Below are positions 1 to 9,386 of a stretch of 64,000 nt of DNA, piece by piece. A model generated the notes under the pieces. That model did not search any database. It had not been told where the DNA came from and saw only the letters and a program-made list of their open reading frames with translations. Origin of the DNA: Candidatus Nyctobacter psychrophilus (GTDB lineage Bacteria; Vulcanimicrobiota; Vulcanimicrobiia; Vulcanimicrobiales; Vulcanimicrobiaceae); the NCBI GenBank assembly GCA_014305025.1, contig JACRTY010000037.1:1-64000 (forward strand), read 5' to 3'. Position numbers and translations under genes: made by a program. Numbering within the stretch: the first letter of the stretch is position 1; every line of letters starts with the position of its first letter.

Positions 1-2
1 AG

Positions 3-332
3 AGTAATAACGGTAGAGAACGGCTCGAATTTACACCAGATTCTGGACACCCTCATGTCGTACTAGACCGCATGTGGCTCACATTCGCCGCGCTAGTGAA
101 AGAGGCCGACTTCGCAGCCGCGCCAAGCGTCCCCAAGGCGCAAGAAACACCCGGAATAGAGCGAAATACGGCGAATAATGCTGAGACAGAAGTCGCCGCA
201 AAGCTAGACTCGACGAGACAGGGTATTTCATTGGGTGGCTTGATCTACAATATCGAGATCCATCTGCCGGAGTCTCGCGACAAAGCCGTGTACGACGTGC
301 TTTTTCGAAGCCTCCGAGAACATTTGCTATGA
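3..332 (+). CDS. C-terminal part of a DUF5343-like protein (5' end outside window)
   Basis: The reading frame is open from the first full codon of the window, so this is the tail of a longer gene and the ATG at 72 is probably internal. The C-terminus (NIEIHLPESRDKAVYDVLFRSLREHLL region) resembles the end of DUF5343 proteins, small DNA-associated proteins of unknown function often found in defence or toxin-antitoxin contexts. Its stop overlaps the start of the HEPN gene by 4 bases, so the two are almost certainly cotranscribed and translationally coupled. The family assignment is from memory of the C-terminal motif only. A different small partner protein is possible. Confidence 0.5.
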   Translation, partial: SNNGRERLEFTPDSGHPHVVLDRMWLTFAALVKEADFAAAPSVPKAQETPGIERNTANNAETEVAAKLDSTRQGISLGGLIYNIEIHLPESRDKAVYDVLFRSLREHLL

Positions 333-910
333 CGGCGCCAGATCAAGTGTATGCTTTTGCCTTCCGTGGGCTGCTTGCGGAAGAAGCCTTGGATTCTGCC
401 GGGAGGACGCCCAACAAAGTCACGGGGTTTTTCGACGAGGACATCGCGGAGGTACTGTCTCTCGACGTTCTTGACGAATCTGCAGTGCAGACGGCGAAGC
501 AAATGGCCGCCGTTTACACTGCAATCGCCGCCTTTGAGAATTCTGTACGCAAGCTCATGTCGTCCCGGCTTTTGGAAGAGTCAGGTGACGGTTGGTGGAT
601 TTCGACAGTCCCGGAGAAAATTCGGACCGCCGCGAAAAACCGGCAGGACGCCGAATCGAAGATTCGGTGGCACACTCCCCGCGGCGATGATCCAATCAAC
701 TATACCGACTTCGGACATCTCGTCAGCATTATCCAAAACAATTGGACGATGTTCGAGCCGTACTTCCGGTCCGTTGAGTGGGTCAGGCAGATCTTTGACA
801 ATTTGGAACGATCAAGAAATGTCATCATGCATAGCGGCGTTCTCGCGATGGTGGATATCGAACGAATCGGCATGAACATCCGGGACTGGGTCGCTCAGGT
901 AGGGGACTAA
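329..910 (+). CDS. Swt1-type HEPN domain protein, putative RNase
   Basis: This 193-residue protein looks like the HEPN domain family related to the C-terminal domain of Swt1. The signature HEPN RNase motif, Arg-polar-x3-His, is present as R163-N164-V-I-M-H168 near the C-terminus, inside a predicted helix, so ribonuclease activity is plausible. The middle (residues 60-80) is helical, as expected for a HEPN bundle. It overlaps the upstream DUF5343-like gene by 4 bases (ATGA), a layout typical of toxin-antitoxin pairs. It runs convergent to the DrmMI-like methylase, 104 bases away. Its role as toxin or defence effector is inferred from the motif and neighbourhood, not shown. Confidence 0.7.
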   Translation: MTAPDQVYAFAFRGLLAEEALDSAGRTPNKVTGFFDEDIAEVLSLDVLDESAVQTAKQMAAVYTAIAAFENSVRKLMSSRLLEESGDGWWISTVPEKIRTAAKNRQDAESKIRWHTPRGDDPINYTDFGHLVSIIQNNWTMFEPYFRSVEWVRQIFDNLERSRNVIMHSGVLAMVDIERIGMNIRDWVAQVGD

Positions 911-1013
911 CACTAACGCCTTAAACGTCACATTCTGAAACCCATCGCAAAGGAGATAGGTATCAGGCTTTTCGCCCGGCGGATGGTGGTAAGCGCGCTT
1001 GTACCTAGCGTAG

Positions 1014-4000
1014 CTATTGTATTCCTCGGAGCGCTGGCGCCAGATCGGGATTATTATGGCGGCGAGCGGCCCCGTTGTTACGGCGGGGGGCGTCCCAGGC
1101 GCCGCATTCGACCTCGGTGGCGTGGCGTTCGTGGTTGAGTTCGAGGAGGCGGTCGAGAATCTCGACGCGCGCGGCGTCGGAGATCGTGAAACGGAGGCCC
1201 TCGTCGGTCTCGCGAAAATCGTGGTCGAGGTCGACGTCCTCCCAACCGTAAGCAGCGAGCACCGCACGGTCCAGCCCGCGATGTAGGTCGCGCAGGGCGA
1301 GTACCTCCGCTTCTGTCTCGGTCGGCGCGTGGAGGCGGTTGTAGGCCGCGGTTACGCCACTTCCGTTCGAGAGCATCAGCGCAGCGCGGTGTTCGTGGAG
1401 CTTGCGCATGATCTCACCAACCGTATCGGCGGCATCGTCGGGCAACGCAAATGTCTCGAAACAGTCCGTTGGAGTGTAACGCGCTCGCGTCTCGAGCGTG
1501 CTACCGCGCGCCCGCGACCATGCGCGATGAAATTCTGAGGAGATAATTCCATACAATGCATCGGCGTCCGAAGCGAAGATGCTCAGCCCGTGTGAATACA
1601 CGTAGCTACTCGGCAAACGCATCGGCATCAAGAACTTGCTGTGCAGTGGCATGGCAAGAACCGCCTTCAGCCCAGTAATTGCCGCATACAGCTCAGGGCC
1701 TCTCCGCGTAAACTGCCACCAAACCTCTCGACGTTGCTTTACCTTGTTCAATGCCCGCTCAGGGCGGACTAGATTATTTACCTGCGCAAAGCATTCATCA
1801 TATCTTGCTGCATGTTCGCGTTTCCAGTCGTGAAAATTTATGACCCAGCGTGAGGGCGAGACATCGGCTCTCTCGCAGAGATCAGCCGCGCTGATGTAAG
1901 GCGATAGCACGTCCAGGTTGCGTACGTCACTTTCAATCAGCTGCCTCGCGCGCTCCGGCGTTACCGTGAAGCCAGCTCCTAGCAAGTTTGTACCTTGAAA
2001 GGCCATGCCCCCGTTCGCCTTTAACCGGTGCGGGTTCCCCACAACACGACTCGTCGGTACGAGAAGTGCAGAAATTCCGGGCACGAGTTGGCCAGCCAAA
2101 ATTGCTGACTGTGCGGTTTGACCGTGATGAAGCCACACCTCCGCGACTTGGATAGCTGCCTCACCGGGCCACGTCCGGCTCTTTTCTGCGCGAACGATCG
2201 ACCACGAATCTGCCAGCAAGGTGTCGAGAGCGACCTCACGCGTATCGCCTTGGGCGATTGTGTTCGTCGCTATAAAGGCGAAGCGATGCGCAATGTGTGA
2301 GCCAAGCAAGAAGAAATAAGCAACGAGGTCAGCGCTTCCGGCGCGTGCCGTTGCTTTGAACCGCACAAGAAAAGCTCGATAGTTCGTTCCTAACCTTCCG
2401 GTTATTCGTTGTCCACCAAGAAAAGGCGGATTGCCGATGACGAGATCGAAGCCGCTGTGTTCGCGCGTGAAAACTTCGGGAAATTCGAGCGCCCAATGGA
2501 GCGGGCACCGCGGCGAAGCTTCGGGCGGCTTCCCGCGGTTAATCTGAAGTCGGGTATGGCGCGTAGCCTCGGCCAGCGCCGGGACGATACCGTTTTCCGT
2601 GGCACCGTTGGCCATGGTTCTTTGAAGCACGTCACCTAAACCGGCGAACGCAGCATCGAGATCGTGCGCCGATGCATCGGCGCCCCTAAGGGCGATCGCG
2701 CTGAGAGCATCCGCAATTAGTAGCGCAGCTTCCGTTCGTCCTCTCGCGAGCGATTCGAGGCGCGCCTTTTCCTGCGAGTCTTCGATGTCGCGCGTCGCAT
2801 GATCTTCAAGTTGGAGGCGATAGCGTACCGCCTCGTCGATAAGGCCGCCGAGCGGTCGTAGGACGTCAAAGAGTGCGCCGTCGTGCAATTCGCGGCCGCG
2901 TTCGGGGTCGAAGTGTAAAGCGCGAAGTTGGTCGAGTGAGGTGATGCCGATGAGGGAGTCGCCCTCGCGAATTGCGTGGTCGAGGAAGCTGAAGGGGCGC
3001 TCACGCGCGAACGTCAGCAGCCAGAGAGAAAGTTTGGCCATTTCGACTGCCATGGGATCGCGGTCGACGCCGAAGAGGCAGCGTTCGGCGATGAGACGTT
3101 GGGCGTCGCGGATGGGATCGTCGTCGGGGATGCGGGCCTCGCGTTGCCATGCTTCGGCGACGCGCTCGGCGAGGTAGCGGCAGGCGGCGACGAGGAAGGC
3201 GCCGGAGCCGCAGGCGGGGTCGCAGATTTTGAGTGCGAGCAGTTCCGACGATGGGCGTACTTGCCATGTGTCGCGGTGCGCGCCGTCGATAGGGCCGGGC
3301 GAATAGACCAGGGGCTCGAGCGCGTAGCGGACGATCTCTTCGGCGAGTACGCGCGGCGTGTACTCGGTGCCGGAGTCGCGGCGTGCGCGCGTCTTCGTTA
3401 CGACGATGCCGCCGGCCGGATAGACCGTCGGTAAGCCTTGAAGGTCGTCGCGCAATAACGCCACATACGGCAGCACGCGACCGACCAAACCGCTATCGGG
3501 CGCGCACGCCGTGATGGCGAGGCGGCGCGTTTCGGGCTCTTCTCCCGCGGCGACCTTTTCTCCGCGGGCGAGGCCCTTGTCGATCGCCTTTTCCGTGCGG
3601 CCGAGTTTTTCGGCGAGGAAGGTGATAAGTTTCGGTCGGCCTTGCGCTGCGATGCGTTCGAGTTCGGCCAGCGCGATCTCGCTTTCGGCGCCGCTCTTGC
3701 CGTCGAAGCCGAGGTGGATGTCGGCGACGCGGACGGCGTCGTGGTCGAGTAAGCCTTCGTAGACGTGACCGATTTGTTCGACGTCGAGGGTGAGGAACGA
3801 TAGCCGGCGCGATTCGCTGCCGAGCGTCACCGTCTGCAGGGAGGTTAGGATCGCTCGCGTCGTGAGGTCGTCGACGCGGCAGCGGTCCAAGAATGGGAAG
3901 CGCGTTGGGTCGAAGAGGCGGCCGCCGTATGCGGGGAGGCGGAGGCGGTCGTGGTCGATGCCGGCGTAGATTGCGTTGAACGTGGCGAGCAGGCGGCGCC

Positions 4001-5081
4001 AGGCGGTTGCGCGGCGTTCGAGTGGTTCGTCGCCGAGGCGGACGGCGTCGGCTTCGAGTTGGTCGCGTAAGGTCGATACGGCGTAGTTTTCGGCATACGT
4101 GATGTCGCCGATCGGCAGCAGATCGTGTTCTTCAGCGTACAGCATGAACACGAGGCGCATCATCACCGTCGCCGCGGCTTCGTAGACCGTGTGCGGCGGC
4201 AAGGCGTCGAGCAGCTCGCCGCAGCGTTCACGGTCGGAGCGCGAGAATGAGCCGACCATCAACTCGACGGCCTTGCGGACTTGGAGGCCGAGTGTTTTGG
4301 TGAGGTCTTGCTGGGTGAGCGCGGAGCGTTCGAAGAGCGCTTCGAGCGTCTCGCGTTCGATCGCGTTGAAGAAGCGCTGGGCGTGCAGCAGGGCGACGAA
4401 CGCTGCGAAATAGTCGCGCTCCGCGCCCTCGGCGAACAGGGTCGTCTGCCAGACGGCGTGGCCGCCGAGGCCTTCGGCGGGTTGATCCTTGCGTCCGATC
4501 GGGACGTTGACGAGCGCGATGCGGTCGCCGTCGGTCAGCAGCGCGATTCGAATGTTGTGTGCGCGCGCGAGATCGCCGATGCGCTCGAGGGGCGACGCGC
4601 TCCACTCTTCGCCCGAAAGGCGCGTGTCGAAGCGCGTTCCGAATGGGACCCGCACCATGAGCGCGCGGAGCGCACCGTTGGTATCTCGTAAGATGCCGTC
4701 GGCGCGCAGCGTCGTGCGGTACTCCGCGACCTCATGCGTGATTGCCGTCGCGTCGTCGCCGATGCGGTAGTGTTCGCCCCACCCCAGCACGACGCGCAAC
4801 AGCCAATCGGTCCATTTGTCGCGCGCGGCAGCATTGGGGGCGACCATTGCATGCGAGTCCGCAGGCGCGCGGCTCGTTTCGGCGAGCGCGGCAAGACGTT
4901 CGCGCGTCTCCAAGCGGAGGTCGGCCGGAACGGCGGGGAAGCCTTTTGGGAACGTGCTGCGCAACACCGGCGCAGTGAGGAACTGCCCTACCGGTTCGAC
5001 GAGCGTGAGCCAGTCGTTGTCGACGGTTCGCCGACGGCGACGTTGCGTGGCGCGTGCGCTGTTTGTTGTCGCCGCGCTCAT
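1014..5081 (-). CDS. DrmMI-like / Eco57I-type adenine-specific DNA methylase
   Basis: This 1355-residue protein carries a gamma/beta-class N6-adenine methyltransferase core. The SAM-binding motif I, DPACGSGAF, is at residues 621-629, followed by a VDRDPMAVEMAKLSLW segment (motif II region). The catalytic NPPF motif is at about 884-887. A long N-terminal region (1-600) and a C-terminal target-recognition region flank it, as in Eco57I, PglX and class 1 DISARM DrmMI proteins. Its start overlaps the stop of the DrmD-like helicase by 4 bases, so they form one operon. It probably marks host DNA as self. The part encoding the recognition region (roughly 1.5-2.4 kb) is visibly poorer in G+C than the 5' part, which suggests exchange of specificity modules. 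Confidence 0.8.
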   Translation of the reverse strand: MSAATTNSARATQRRRRRTVDNDWLTLVEPVGQFLTAPVLRSTFPKGFPAVPADLRLETRERLAALAETSRAPADSHAMVAPNAAARDKWTDWLLRVVLGWGEHYRIGDDATAITHEVAEYRTTLRADGILRDTNGALRALMVRVPFGTRFDTRLSGEEWSASPLERIGDLARAHNIRIALLTDGDRIALVNVPIGRKDQPAEGLGGHAVWQTTLFAEGAERDYFAAFVALLHAQRFFNAIERETLEALFERSALTQQDLTKTLGLQVRKAVELMVGSFSRSDRERCGELLDALPPHTVYEAAATVMMRLVFMLYAEEHDLLPIGDITYAENYAVSTLRDQLEADAVRLGDEPLERRATAWRRLLATFNAIYAGIDHDRLRLPAYGGRLFDPTRFPFLDRCRVDDLTTRAILTSLQTVTLGSESRRLSFLTLDVEQIGHVYEGLLDHDAVRVADIHLGFDGKSGAESEIALAELERIAAQGRPKLITFLAEKLGRTEKAIDKGLARGEKVAAGEEPETRRLAITACAPDSGLVGRVLPYVALLRDDLQGLPTVYPAGGIVVTKTRARRDSGTEYTPRVLAEEIVRYALEPLVYSPGPIDGAHRDTWQVRPSSELLALKICDPACGSGAFLVAACRYLAERVAEAWQREARIPDDDPIRDAQRLIAERCLFGVDRDPMAVEMAKLSLWLLTFARERPFSFLDHAIREGDSLIGITSLDQLRALHFDPERGRELHDGALFDVLRPLGGLIDEAVRYRLQLEDHATRDIEDSQEKARLESLARGRTEAALLIADALSAIALRGADASAHDLDAAFAGLGDVLQRTMANGATENGIVPALAEATRHTRLQINRGKPPEASPRCPLHWALEFPEVFTREHSGFDLVIGNPPFLGGQRITGRLGTNYRAFLVRFKATARAGSADLVAYFFLLGSHIAHRFAFIATNTIAQGDTREVALDTLLADSWSIVRAEKSRTWPGEAAIQVAEVWLHHGQTAQSAILAGQLVPGISALLVPTSRVVGNPHRLKANGGMAFQGTNLLGAGFTVTPERARQLIESDVRNLDVLSPYISAADLCERADVSPSRWVINFHDWKREHAARYDECFAQVNNLVRPERALNKVKQRREVWWQFTRRGPELYAAITGLKAVLAMPLHSKFLMPMRLPSSYVYSHGLSIFASDADALYGIISSEFHRAWSRARGSTLETRARYTPTDCFETFALPDDAADTVGEIMRKLHEHRAALMLSNGSGVTAAYNRLHAPTETEAEVLALRDLHRGLDRAVLAAYGWEDVDLDHDFRETDEGLRFTISDAARVEILDRLLELNHERHATEVECGAWDAPRRNNGAARRHNNPDLAPALRGIQ

Positions 5082-8000
5082 CCGAACAAGCCCGACGCGG
5101 CGAGGCGGCGCGGAACGAGAAGTTCGAGCGCTGCCGGGAAGACGATTGCGCGCGGGGAGGCGTAACGGCGCGTGAGGCGCTCGGCTTCGCGGTCCGCTTC
5201 GGCGGGGATCACGGCGATGCGGCGGCGCAGCCCGTCGACGTCGCGCGTGAACTGGTGGCGCTCCGATTCGCGCGCGTTTTCGAACAGGCGGAGTTGTTCG
5301 GCTTCGCCGCGTTCGACGCGGTCGAGCTCGCGTTCGATCGACGCGCGCAACTCGGCGAGCACTGCGCGTAAGGCCGCTGCTTCGCTTTCGCCGCGTTCTT
5401 CGAACAGGCGCGCGAGCGATTCTTCACGCTCGCGCATGCGCACGTCGACTGCGGCGCTGACCGCGTCGACCAGGCGAGGCCAAGCGTCGACGAAGGCGAC
5501 GTGATGGTGGCGCGGCAGCTCACCGACGCGCGTAGCGTCGCGCGCGCGGCGCGTTTCCCCGACGTTGTAGCGCGCGAAGCCGCGGGCGCTGATGCGGCCG
5601 GCGGCGGCGAATAGTTCTTCGTGTAAGCGAACGCCGTCAAGGCCTGCGACGACGAGACGTGCGTGGATGATCAGCGTCGGTTCGGATAGCGCGTCGTCGG
5701 CGACGAGGCCGCCGGACACGCGCGCGAGGCGCGCCTCGTTTTCCGACGACCACATCTCGGCTCGGAGCAAACGCAGGGCTTGCGCGACGAGGGGATGGCC
5801 GAGGTGGGCGTGGACGACGTCGTCGCGAGCCTCTCGCAAGCGTGAGTCGAAGGTGATCGGCAGGCGGCGCTCGCGGATGTCATCGTACAGGTCCGCGGCT
5901 GCGCTCGCCCATGAGCGCGTTAGTTCCGGCACTTCGAACGCTTCGGCACGCGGGACGTCGCCGTTGCGTTGCAGTTGCGAAACGTCGGCGCGCGGCGCGT
6001 GGCCGTTCGTCGAGAGCTCGATGCGGCGGAGCGGGGCTTGGCGACCGAGTTCGAGGCCGAGTTCGGCGGCGCGGGCGAGTGCGTTCGGGCTGATGCCGAG
6101 TTCGTCGATCGAGCGGTCGATGCGGGTTTTGAGTTCGTCGATTCGCTCGCGCAGTTCGCGTTCGAGGCGGCGTAAGGTCGCGCGCGAGCCTGGAGTCGCG
6201 ATCGCTTTGTCAACACTCGCGGGGCGGCCGAGCATCGCGTTCTCGACTTCGCGCGCGAGAACGATGCCGGCGTCGCCGAGGTCGGCACGAATCTGCTCGA
6301 CTTTACGTGCCGCGCGCGAGAGGAACTCGAGATCGGCTTCGAGCGAGCCCGGGGTTGCAGCGACGTTTTCTTGCGCGCCCGCGGGTGTGGCGTTTTCCAG
6401 GAAACCTGTCGCTGCAGCGACGTTGGCGCCGATGAAGTGGTAGATTTCGACCGACGGGCTGGGCTGTCCGTGGCGATCGATGCGGCCGTTGCGTTGTTCG
6501 AGGCGGTTGGGGTTGAACGGAATCTCGGCGTGCACCATCAGGCGGCAGTGGCGCTGCAAGTCGATGCCTTCGCTTGCGGTGTCAGTCGCGAGCAAGATGC
6601 GGACCGGGCGCAGTGCGGGGTCGGCGCCGAACTCGGCGACGATGCGCTCGCGCTCGTCGTCGGGCATGCCGCCGTAGAGCAGCGCGAGCCGCTCTCCGCC
6701 GTCGCCGGCGAGCTTCGCATCGACGAAGATGCGGTGCAGCCACTTCTGGGTCGCGCGATATTCCGTGAAGATGATGACGCGTTCGTCGGTCCAGGCGGAC
6801 TTGCCGGAAGGTAACGTGCGTTGGCACCAGCCGCGCAATTTCTCGACGAGTACCTTGGCTTTCGCATCCGAACGCGTGCCTGCGCGGGTTGCCCACGTGC
6901 GCAAACGTTCGAGCAGCGCGGCTTCGTCGGGCGCGAGCGCGGCGAAGGCGCGCGCCGCGACGAGCAAGGCTTCTTCCGTCGCGTCTTCGAGTTCGTCGTC
7001 GAGCGCGTAGTCGTCGTCGGTCTCGTCGTATGCGGCGCGGATGCGTTCGCGCTCGGGGCGATGGGTGGTGCGCGGTGCGGCGAGCGTGCGCAGGTGGGCG
7101 TCGAGCGTCGTTGCGAACGCCGCGGGCGACGAGAACAGCCGCTTCTTGAGAAGCAGCAGCATCAGGTCGCAGGCTTCGCTCGCTGCGTCGTCGCTCTGGC
7201 GTTCGTGCGTGCGGTTGCGGCGCAGCGCGGCATACGCGGCGAGGTCGGCGTGGGCGCGGTGTTCGTCTTCCGTATAGGTGACGGGGAGGGCGATCACGTC
7301 GCGGCGCGGGAAGCGCGTGCTGCCGTCGGGTTTGGGGCCGAGGTCGGCGTCAATCTGCGCTTTCATGCGGCGCACTACAGCGCGCCGCAGGGCCGCTTCG
7401 TTCGGCGGAACGCCGCGCTGGAAGCGCTGCGGGTCGAGCATCTCGAGCAATGCGGAGTACGAACTCGGGTAGCCGTTGTGCGGCGTCGCTGAGAGGAAGA
7501 GGCGATGTTCGATGTGGGGCGCGAGTAGCGACAGCAGTTTCGTGCGCTTGGAGTCGGTTGCGTAGACGCCGTCGCCGGAGGGGGCGCACTGGTGGACCTC
7601 ATCGACGATCAGCAGATCGAAGCGACGCGGGTACGCGTTCGTGTCAGAGGGCAGCGTAGCGCGCAGCATTTCGAGCGGCCGGCCGTCTTTCAGCCAGTCG
7701 AAGCTGACGATTGCGCGCGGGAAGTGGCGGAACGGGTCGGCGCCGATGCCGCGGCGACGGCGCAGTTCGCGGATTTTGTCGGCGTCGATCACCTCGAAGG
7801 CGAGGCCGAACTTTTCGAGCATCTCGCGGCGCCATTTGTGGCGCAGCGTCGGCGGGCAGAGGACGAGCACGCTCCGCGCGCGATGGCGCAACAGCATTTC
7901 CTGGACGACGAGGCCTGCTTCAATCGTCTTGCCGAGGCCGACGTCGTCGGCGATCAGCAGGTTGACGCGTGGCATGTCGAGCGCGCGGACGACGGGATCG

Positions 8001-8389
8001 AGTTGGTAGTCTTCCAGCGTGATGCCCGAGCGAAACGGCGCTTGCAGTGCCTTCCCGTCGGCGGAGGCGATCGCGCCCCAACGGACGGCGTCGAGGAATG
8101 CGTGCAGGCGGTCCGGGTCGTCGAGGCGGTCCCGCTGCGGCGTAGGAAGGGTCGCTCGTTCGAGGACGCGCGCGTCGTTTTCGAGTTCCCAGAAGACGCG
8201 TAATTCGTCACTGAGGCCGTCGTCGTCGACGGATGAGAGGGTGACGAAGTGGTCGGGTCGTCCGCCGCCGTCGCCGTTGTTCGGCGGAAGGGCGCTGGCG
8301 AGCACGGAGACGACGATCCAATGCCGGTCGCGGACGCGTACGAGTTGACCGGGCTCGGGAAGCATCGCTGGCGGAGCGGCGGCCGTCAT
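5078..8389 (-). CDS. drmD: DISARM-type SNF2-like helicase DrmD
   Basis: This 1103-residue superfamily 2 helicase/translocase has the SNF2/RapA-like layout. Walker A is in DDVGLGKT (148-155), DEVH at 263-266, SATPHNG at 300-306, and the motif V/VI block ATDTASEGID...NGRIDRHGQ at 601-642. The N-terminal start (EPGQLVRVRDRHW, then WGAIASADGKALQAPFRSG around 104-122) matches my memory of DISARM DrmD, a class 1 DISARM component thought to move on incoming DNA. The C-terminal third is charged and helical. It is the first gene of a two-gene operon with the methylase. Nothing that looks like drmA, drmB (DUF1998) or drmC (phospholipase D fold) is in the window, so it may act as a reduced system. Confidence 0.8.
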   Translation of the reverse strand: MTAAAPPAMLPEPGQLVRVRDRHWIVVSVLASALPPNNGDGGGRPDHFVTLSSVDDDGLSDELRVFWELENDARVLERATLPTPQRDRLDDPDRLHAFLDAVRWGAIASADGKALQAPFRSGITLEDYQLDPVVRALDMPRVNLLIADDVGLGKTIEAGLVVQEMLLRHRARSVLVLCPPTLRHKWRREMLEKFGLAFEVIDADKIRELRRRRGIGADPFRHFPRAIVSFDWLKDGRPLEMLRATLPSDTNAYPRRFDLLIVDEVHQCAPSGDGVYATDSKRTKLLSLLAPHIEHRLFLSATPHNGYPSSYSALLEMLDPQRFQRGVPPNEAALRRAVVRRMKAQIDADLGPKPDGSTRFPRRDVIALPVTYTEDEHRAHADLAAYAALRRNRTHERQSDDAASEACDLMLLLLKKRLFSSPAAFATTLDAHLRTLAAPRTTHRPERERIRAAYDETDDDYALDDELEDATEEALLVAARAFAALAPDEAALLERLRTWATRAGTRSDAKAKVLVEKLRGWCQRTLPSGKSAWTDERVIIFTEYRATQKWLHRIFVDAKLAGDGGERLALLYGGMPDDERERIVAEFGADPALRPVRILLATDTASEGIDLQRHCRLMVHAEIPFNPNRLEQRNGRIDRHGQPSPSVEIYHFIGANVAAATGFLENATPAGAQENVAATPGSLEADLEFLSRAARKVEQIRADLGDAGIVLAREVENAMLGRPASVDKAIATPGSRATLRRLERELRERIDELKTRIDRSIDELGISPNALARAAELGLELGRQAPLRRIELSTNGHAPRADVSQLQRNGDVPRAEAFEVPELTRSWASAAADLYDDIRERRLPITFDSRLREARDDVVHAHLGHPLVAQALRLLRAEMWSSENEARLARVSGGLVADDALSEPTLIIHARLVVAGLDGVRLHEELFAAAGRISARGFARYNVGETRRARDATRVGELPRHHHVAFVDAWPRLVDAVSAAVDVRMREREESLARLFEERGESEAAALRAVLAELRASIERELDRVERGEAEQLRLFENARESERHQFTRDVDGLRRRIAVIPAEADREAERLTRRYASPRAIVFPAALELLVPRRLAASGLFG

Positions 8390-8830
8390 CGCTTACGGGT
8401 TATCGGCCGGGTGTTTCGGTATTCCTATGGAGTCCCGCCACCAGCAGAATGTTCTAACTCCCTGACGCGAATGGCTCAATGCGGTTTTCGCCCCGCTTCT
8501 GCCCTGCCGTCCCGGTAAACTCATCGCCTTTTTCCGCGCGTGCTCGGAGTGCATCACCGACGCATACTTTGTGCTCCTGATTCCCGTGCACCGACCCCGT
8601 CGCGACGGCTTATCCGCCAACCTGAGCGACGAACGGCACAAAATCGTCGCCAGGTGAGGCTTCGCGTTAAGCCGCTCCGTTGATAAACGTAGCACGCGAA
8701 ATGCGGGGGCCGCCGTTTTGGAGCACACACCGATCTCGGTCGCGAGCGGCCTCAGCGAGGTCGGCGGGTTTAGGCGCTCGACGGCTGTCGTAAGGGGCGC
8801 CCGTCGTCTCTTCACGAACGAGACAAGGCG
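8390..8830. other. Intergenic region of 441 bases without a recognised gene
   Basis: The gap lies between the starts of the divergent drmD and Uma2 genes and must hold both promoters. Open frames here have no recognisable protein similarity and read like noise. I see no tRNA, no clear att site and no strong hairpin with a T-run. Confidence 0.5.
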
Positions 8831-9379
8831 ATGAGCGCGGTAGAGTATCCGCTCGAAATGAGCCGCGAGGCTTTTGAGGCCTGGGCTTCGACCGTTGCGG
8901 AACGCTGGGAGTGGGTTCGCGGGTTTGCGATCCCCGTGCCGCGGTTTGCCGGGGGAACGTGGGCCCATGCGCGTATCGCCTCTCGCGTCTTTAGCAGGCT
9001 CAGCGTGGGATTGCAGCCGCCCTGTGAGGCGATCATTGGTGACCTCATGCGGGTCGCGACGCCGACATCACAACGGTACGGAGACATCTACGTCGTATGC
9101 GAACCGGTCGATCCCGCGGCGACGGTGCTGCGCAGACCGAAGGTCGTCATCGAGATCGTGTCTCACGACTCGGTCGAGCGCGATTTGCTCGAAAAGCGAG
9201 ACGAATATCTGGACATCGCCGGGCTTGAAGCGTACTTCGCTTTCTTCGAAGAGGAACACCGCGTTCTCGAATACCTGCCGCACCGCCGACACGCGCCCAC
9301 CGAACATCGAGATGCGGTCTCGATTCACGCCGTAACCATCGCCTTAGCCGACCCTTTCGACGGCCCGAACCCCCTATAA
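8831..9379 (+). CDS. Uma2 family endonuclease (DUF820)
   Basis: This 182-residue protein has the PD-(D/E)xK-type layout of the Uma2 family. D85 (RYGDIYVV), E108 (PKVVIEIVSHDS) and K122 (EKRDEYLDIA) are in the expected order and spacing, with D118 and Y126 also conserved. The family is very abundant in Cyanobacteria, Chloroflexi and some soil phyla, usually as single genes. Its biological role is not established. It stands alone here, between the drmD promoter region and the convergent RNA helicase gene, 7 bases from the latter's stop. It could be part of the defence island, but nothing in the sequence ties it to drmD. Confidence 0.85.
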   Translation: MSAVEYPLEMSREAFEAWASTVAERWEWVRGFAIPVPRFAGGTWAHARIASRVFSRLSVGLQPPCEAIIGDLMRVATPTSQRYGDIYVVCEPVDPAATVLRRPKVVIEIVSHDSVERDLLEKRDEYLDIAGLEAYFAFFEEEHRVLEYLPHRRHAPTEHRDAVSIHAVTIALADPFDGPNPL

Positions 9380-9386
9380 ACGCACG

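Noticed and set aside
1-8389. A complete DISARM system
   Set aside because: Only the helicase and methylase are present. No DUF1998 (drmB), phospholipase D (drmC) or drmA helicase can be read in the window.
8393-8968. A 191-codon frame on the minus strand upstream of drmD
   Set aside because: It has no protein-like pattern, overlaps the Uma2 gene antisense, and is rich in Arg, Ser and Pro as expected for a random frame in high-GC DNA.
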